Shown here: positions 31,668 to 33,504 of the stretch, in pieces | How positions within the stretch are numbered: position 1 is the stretch's first letter | How the letters are laid out: every line of letters starts with the position of its first letter | Assembly (NCBI GenBank): GCA_028280225.1 | Contig: JANQMF010000169.1 | Location: forward strand, 1 to 33,504 | Source of the DNA: Pseudomonadales bacterium | Lineage (GTDB): Bacteria > Pseudomonadota > Gammaproteobacteria > Pseudomonadales > Azotimanducaceae | Reading direction: 5' to 3' | Length of the DNA: 33,504 nucleotides | Translations under genes and position numbers: made by a program | Notes under the pieces: generated by a model | The model's database searches: none | What the model saw: the letters and a program-made list of their open reading frames with translations, nothing else | What the model was told of the DNA's origin: nothing

Positions 31668-32936
31668 ATGTCTTATCTGATTGATCGTCGCGCCAACGCC
31701 AAGCACAAAAATATGGTGAATCGCCGGCGCTTTATGGACCGGTACAAACGGCACATCAAAAAAGCCGTGGAAAAAGCGGTAGATCAGCGCAGCATCACCG
31801 ACATGGAACGTGGTGAGGAAGTGAATATTCCTGCACCGGATGTCTCGGAACCCATTTTTGGCCATGGTGCCGGAGGCAAGCGGACCATTGTTCATCCCGG
31901 CAACAAGGACTTTGTTGCAGGCGACAAAGTGCCGCGTCCTCCGGGCGGCCGTGGTGGTGGCAGCGGTGAGGGTGACGCAAGCAATCAGGGTGAGGGAGAG
32001 GATGACTTTGTTTTCCAACTCACCTCTGATGAGTTTATGGAGGTACTTTTTGAAGATCTGGAACTGCCCAATTTAACCAAGCGGCACTTAAAGGGCGCCA
32101 ACAGCTTTAAATACGAACATGCGGGATTCAGCAGTGACGGGGTGCCGGCTAAGCTGTCCATACCGCGCACCATGCGCGCTTCCAAAATGCGCCATGTTGC
32201 GTTGAACGCCCGGCGCAAAAAAGAGCGTGCAGCGTTGCAGGCAGCCCTCGCGGAAGCAGAGCAAGCCGGGGACGAGGTCAGCACCCGGCGGCTGATTGTC
32301 GAATTGGCTGAACTTGAGAGGCGGATACGCAAGGTGGTTTTTCTTGACGACACCGATATGCGGTACAATCTTCACGTACGCCGCCCGGTGCCGACCTCCC
32401 AGGCGGTGATGTTCTGTCTGATGGATGTATCCGGGTCCATGGACCAGGCCATCAAGGACATGGCTAAACGGTTCTATCTATTATTGTACTTATTTCTTCA
32501 ACGCCACTATGAACGCACGGAAATAGTATTTATCCGGCATCACACCGTGGCCAAGGAAGTTGATGAGCAGGAATTTTTTTACTCCCGGGAGACGGGCGGA
32601 ACAGTAGTGTCCAGTGCTTTGGAGCTGATGAAAGAAATCATGCAAGCACGTTATTCTGCTGAAGAGTGGAATATTTATGGTGCGCAAGCCTCGGATGGTG
32701 ACAACTGGAACGATGATTCGCCCCGGTGCGCCAAGCTGCTGGCTGAAGATATACTGCCCAGTATACAACATTTTTCATATGTTGAAATTACCCAGCGTTC
32801 ACACCAGGCTCTGTGGCAGGAATATTCCAAGCTGGAGGAGGCTTTTCCGGATACCTTTGCCCAGCAGCATATACGTACCGTTGGGGATATTTTCCCCGTA
32901 TTCCGGCGGCTGTTTCAAAAAAGGCTGGCAGCATAG
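31668..32936 (+). CDS. yeaH: YeaH/YhbH family protein (DUF444, VWA-like)
   Basis: The 422-residue protein belongs to DUF444. An N-terminal basic region ([20 protein letters not shown]) is followed by a Gly-rich segment ([12 protein letters not shown]), a long Ala/Glu/Arg helix, and a C-terminal von Willebrand A-like domain with a metal-binding DVSGSMDQ (DxSxS). It is the regular partner of PrkA/YeaG; both are needed for adaptation to nitrogen starvation in E. coli. The ATG follows a G-rich ribosome binding site (AGGGGTGG). spoVR starts 2 nt after its stop. Confidence 0.94.
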   Translation: MSYLIDRRANAKHKNMVNRRRFMDRYKRHIKKAVEKAVDQRSITDMERGEEVNIPAPDVSEPIFGHGAGGKRTIVHPGNKDFVAGDKVPRPPGGRGGGSGEGDASNQGEGEDDFVFQLTSDEFMEVLFEDLELPNLTKRHLKGANSFKYEHAGFSSDGVPAKLSIPRTMRASKMRHVALNARRKKERAALQAALAEAEQAGDEVSTRRLIVELAELERRIRKVVFLDDTDMRYNLHVRRPVPTSQAVMFCLMDVSGSMDQAIKDMAKRFYLLLYLFLQRHYERTEIVFIRHHTVAKEVDEQEFFYSRETGGTVVSSALELMKEIMQARYSAEEWNIYGAQASDGDNWNDDSPRCAKLLAEDILPSIQHFSYVEITQRSHQALWQEYSKLEEAFPDTFAQQHIRTVGDIFPVFRRLFQKRLAA

Positions 32937-32938
32937 AT

Positions 32939-33504
32939 ATGCAAGCAAAAAATAAAGTTGAGCCAATTTCCACGGGCAGTGAGTGGACCTTTGAGCTGAT
33001 CGATAAATACGACCAGGCAATTGGCGAAATTGCCGCAGAGTTTGGCTTGGACACCTATGCCAATCAGATAGAGATTATTCGTTCGGAGCAGATGCTGGAT
33101 GCATATGCCTCCATCGGTATGCCCATCGGTTACAACCATTGGTCGTTTGGCAAACACTTTGTTGAAGCTGAACAAAACTATCAACGCGGCCACATGGGCC
33201 TGGCTTATGAAATAGTGATCAACTCGGACCCCTGTATAGCCTACCTGATGGAAGAAAATACCATGACCATGCAGGCGCTGGTGATTGCACATGCCTGTTA
33301 CGGTCACAACTCATTTTTTAAGGGCAACTATCTGTTTCGGACCTGGACCGACGCCGGCTCGATTATCGATTACCTGGTTTTTGCCAAACAATATATCGCC
33401 CGGTGCGAGGAGCAGTACGGCGTCAGCGAGGTGGAGCAGACCCTGGATTCCTGCCACGCCCTCATGAACTATGGGGTTGACCGTTATAGACGCCCCTATC
33501 CCAT
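32939..33504 (+). CDS. ycgB: SpoVR/YcgB family protein, 3'-truncated by window edge
   Basis: The first about 188 residues are present and the frame is open to the window end. The N-terminus carries SpoVR hallmarks: WTFELIDKYDQAIGEIAAEFGLDTYANQIEIIR spread over residues about 16-48, then GMPIGYNHWSFGKHF, YEIVINSDPCIAYLMEENT and ACYGHNSFFKGNYLF, with many conserved His, Cys and Trp. SpoVR affects spore cortex in Bacillus; the role of YcgB in non-sporulating bacteria is uncertain but tied to PrkA and YeaH. The 2-nt spacing to yeaH shows a three-gene operon. The ATG at 32939 is the first in frame. Confidence 0.93.
   Translation, partial: MQAKNKVEPISTGSEWTFELIDKYDQAIGEIAAEFGLDTYANQIEIIRSEQMLDAYASIGMPIGYNHWSFGKHFVEAEQNYQRGHMGLAYEIVINSDPCIAYLMEENTMTMQALVIAHACYGHNSFFKGNYLFRTWTDAGSIIDYLVFAKQYIARCEEQYGVSEVEQTLDSCHALMNYGVDRYRRPYP

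Noticed and set aside
1-33504. CRISPR arrays, insertion sequences, prophage genes, tRNA or rRNA genes
   Set aside because: None found: no regularly spaced repeats, transposase or integrase motifs, or tRNA-like cloverleaf noticed on either strand.

Overview
The window looks like a contiguous piece of chromosome from a free-living, aerobic gammaproteobacterium of the Pseudomonadales type (in the broad sense, including former Cellvibrionales and Oceanospirillales). The reasons are gene content and order. Blocks such as (acc)-prmA-zinc ribbon-dusB-purH-purD, coq7-AAA ATPase, osmC/crp-trpCDG, trpE-gph-rpe, djlA-murU-amgK/lptD-surA-pdxA-rsmA-apaG-apaH and prkA-yeaH-spoVR match arrangements known from Pseudomonas and relatives. 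Coding density is very high. I see no insertion sequence, phage gene, CRISPR array, tRNA or rRNA.

Layout. Positions 1-6951 (+ strand) carry the end of a biotin carboxyl carrier domain, the L11 methyltransferase PrmA, a zinc-ribbon/DUF3426 membrane protein, a small VOC protein, a strong terminator, DusB, and the purine genes purH and purD. The fis gene normally found between dusB and purH is missing. Positions 6979-11444 hold coq7 (-), a Ycf46-type AAA ATPase (+), a lone type IV pilin-like protein (+), a protein with two cyclic-nucleotide-binding domains and a degenerate rhodanese domain (-), and an OsmC-family protein (-), which diverges from crp/vfr (+, 11617-12306).

Positions 12372-17632 (- strand) form one tight tryptophan operon, trpE-X-Y-trpG-trpD-trpC. 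X is a single-repeat voltage-gated cation channel whose filter predicts calcium permeation, and Y is a VOC-fold protein. Both are joined to the trp genes by ATGA overlaps or a 3-nt gap. This is the most unusual arrangement in the window. Upstream on the same strand lie gph and rpe.

Positions 19294-22029 (- strand) encode a DjlA-type co-chaperone and the peptidoglycan-recycling pair MurU/AmgK. They diverge, from a shared 43-bp spacer with overlapping -10 elements, from the envelope and maintenance operon lptD-surA-pdxA-rsmA-apaG-apaH (+). After a roughly 330-bp non-coding stretch, the stress-associated set prkA(yeaG)-yeaH-spoVR(ycgB) begins and runs off the window end.

The genes serve mostly core functions: translation modification, purine, tryptophan, ubiquinone and vitamin B6 synthesis, LPS export and outer-membrane protein folding, cell-wall recycling, and cAMP-responsive regulation. 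The less understood parts are the channel and VOC genes in the trp operon, the tandem-CNB/rhodanese protein beside crp, the orphan pilin, and the AAA and PrkA systems.
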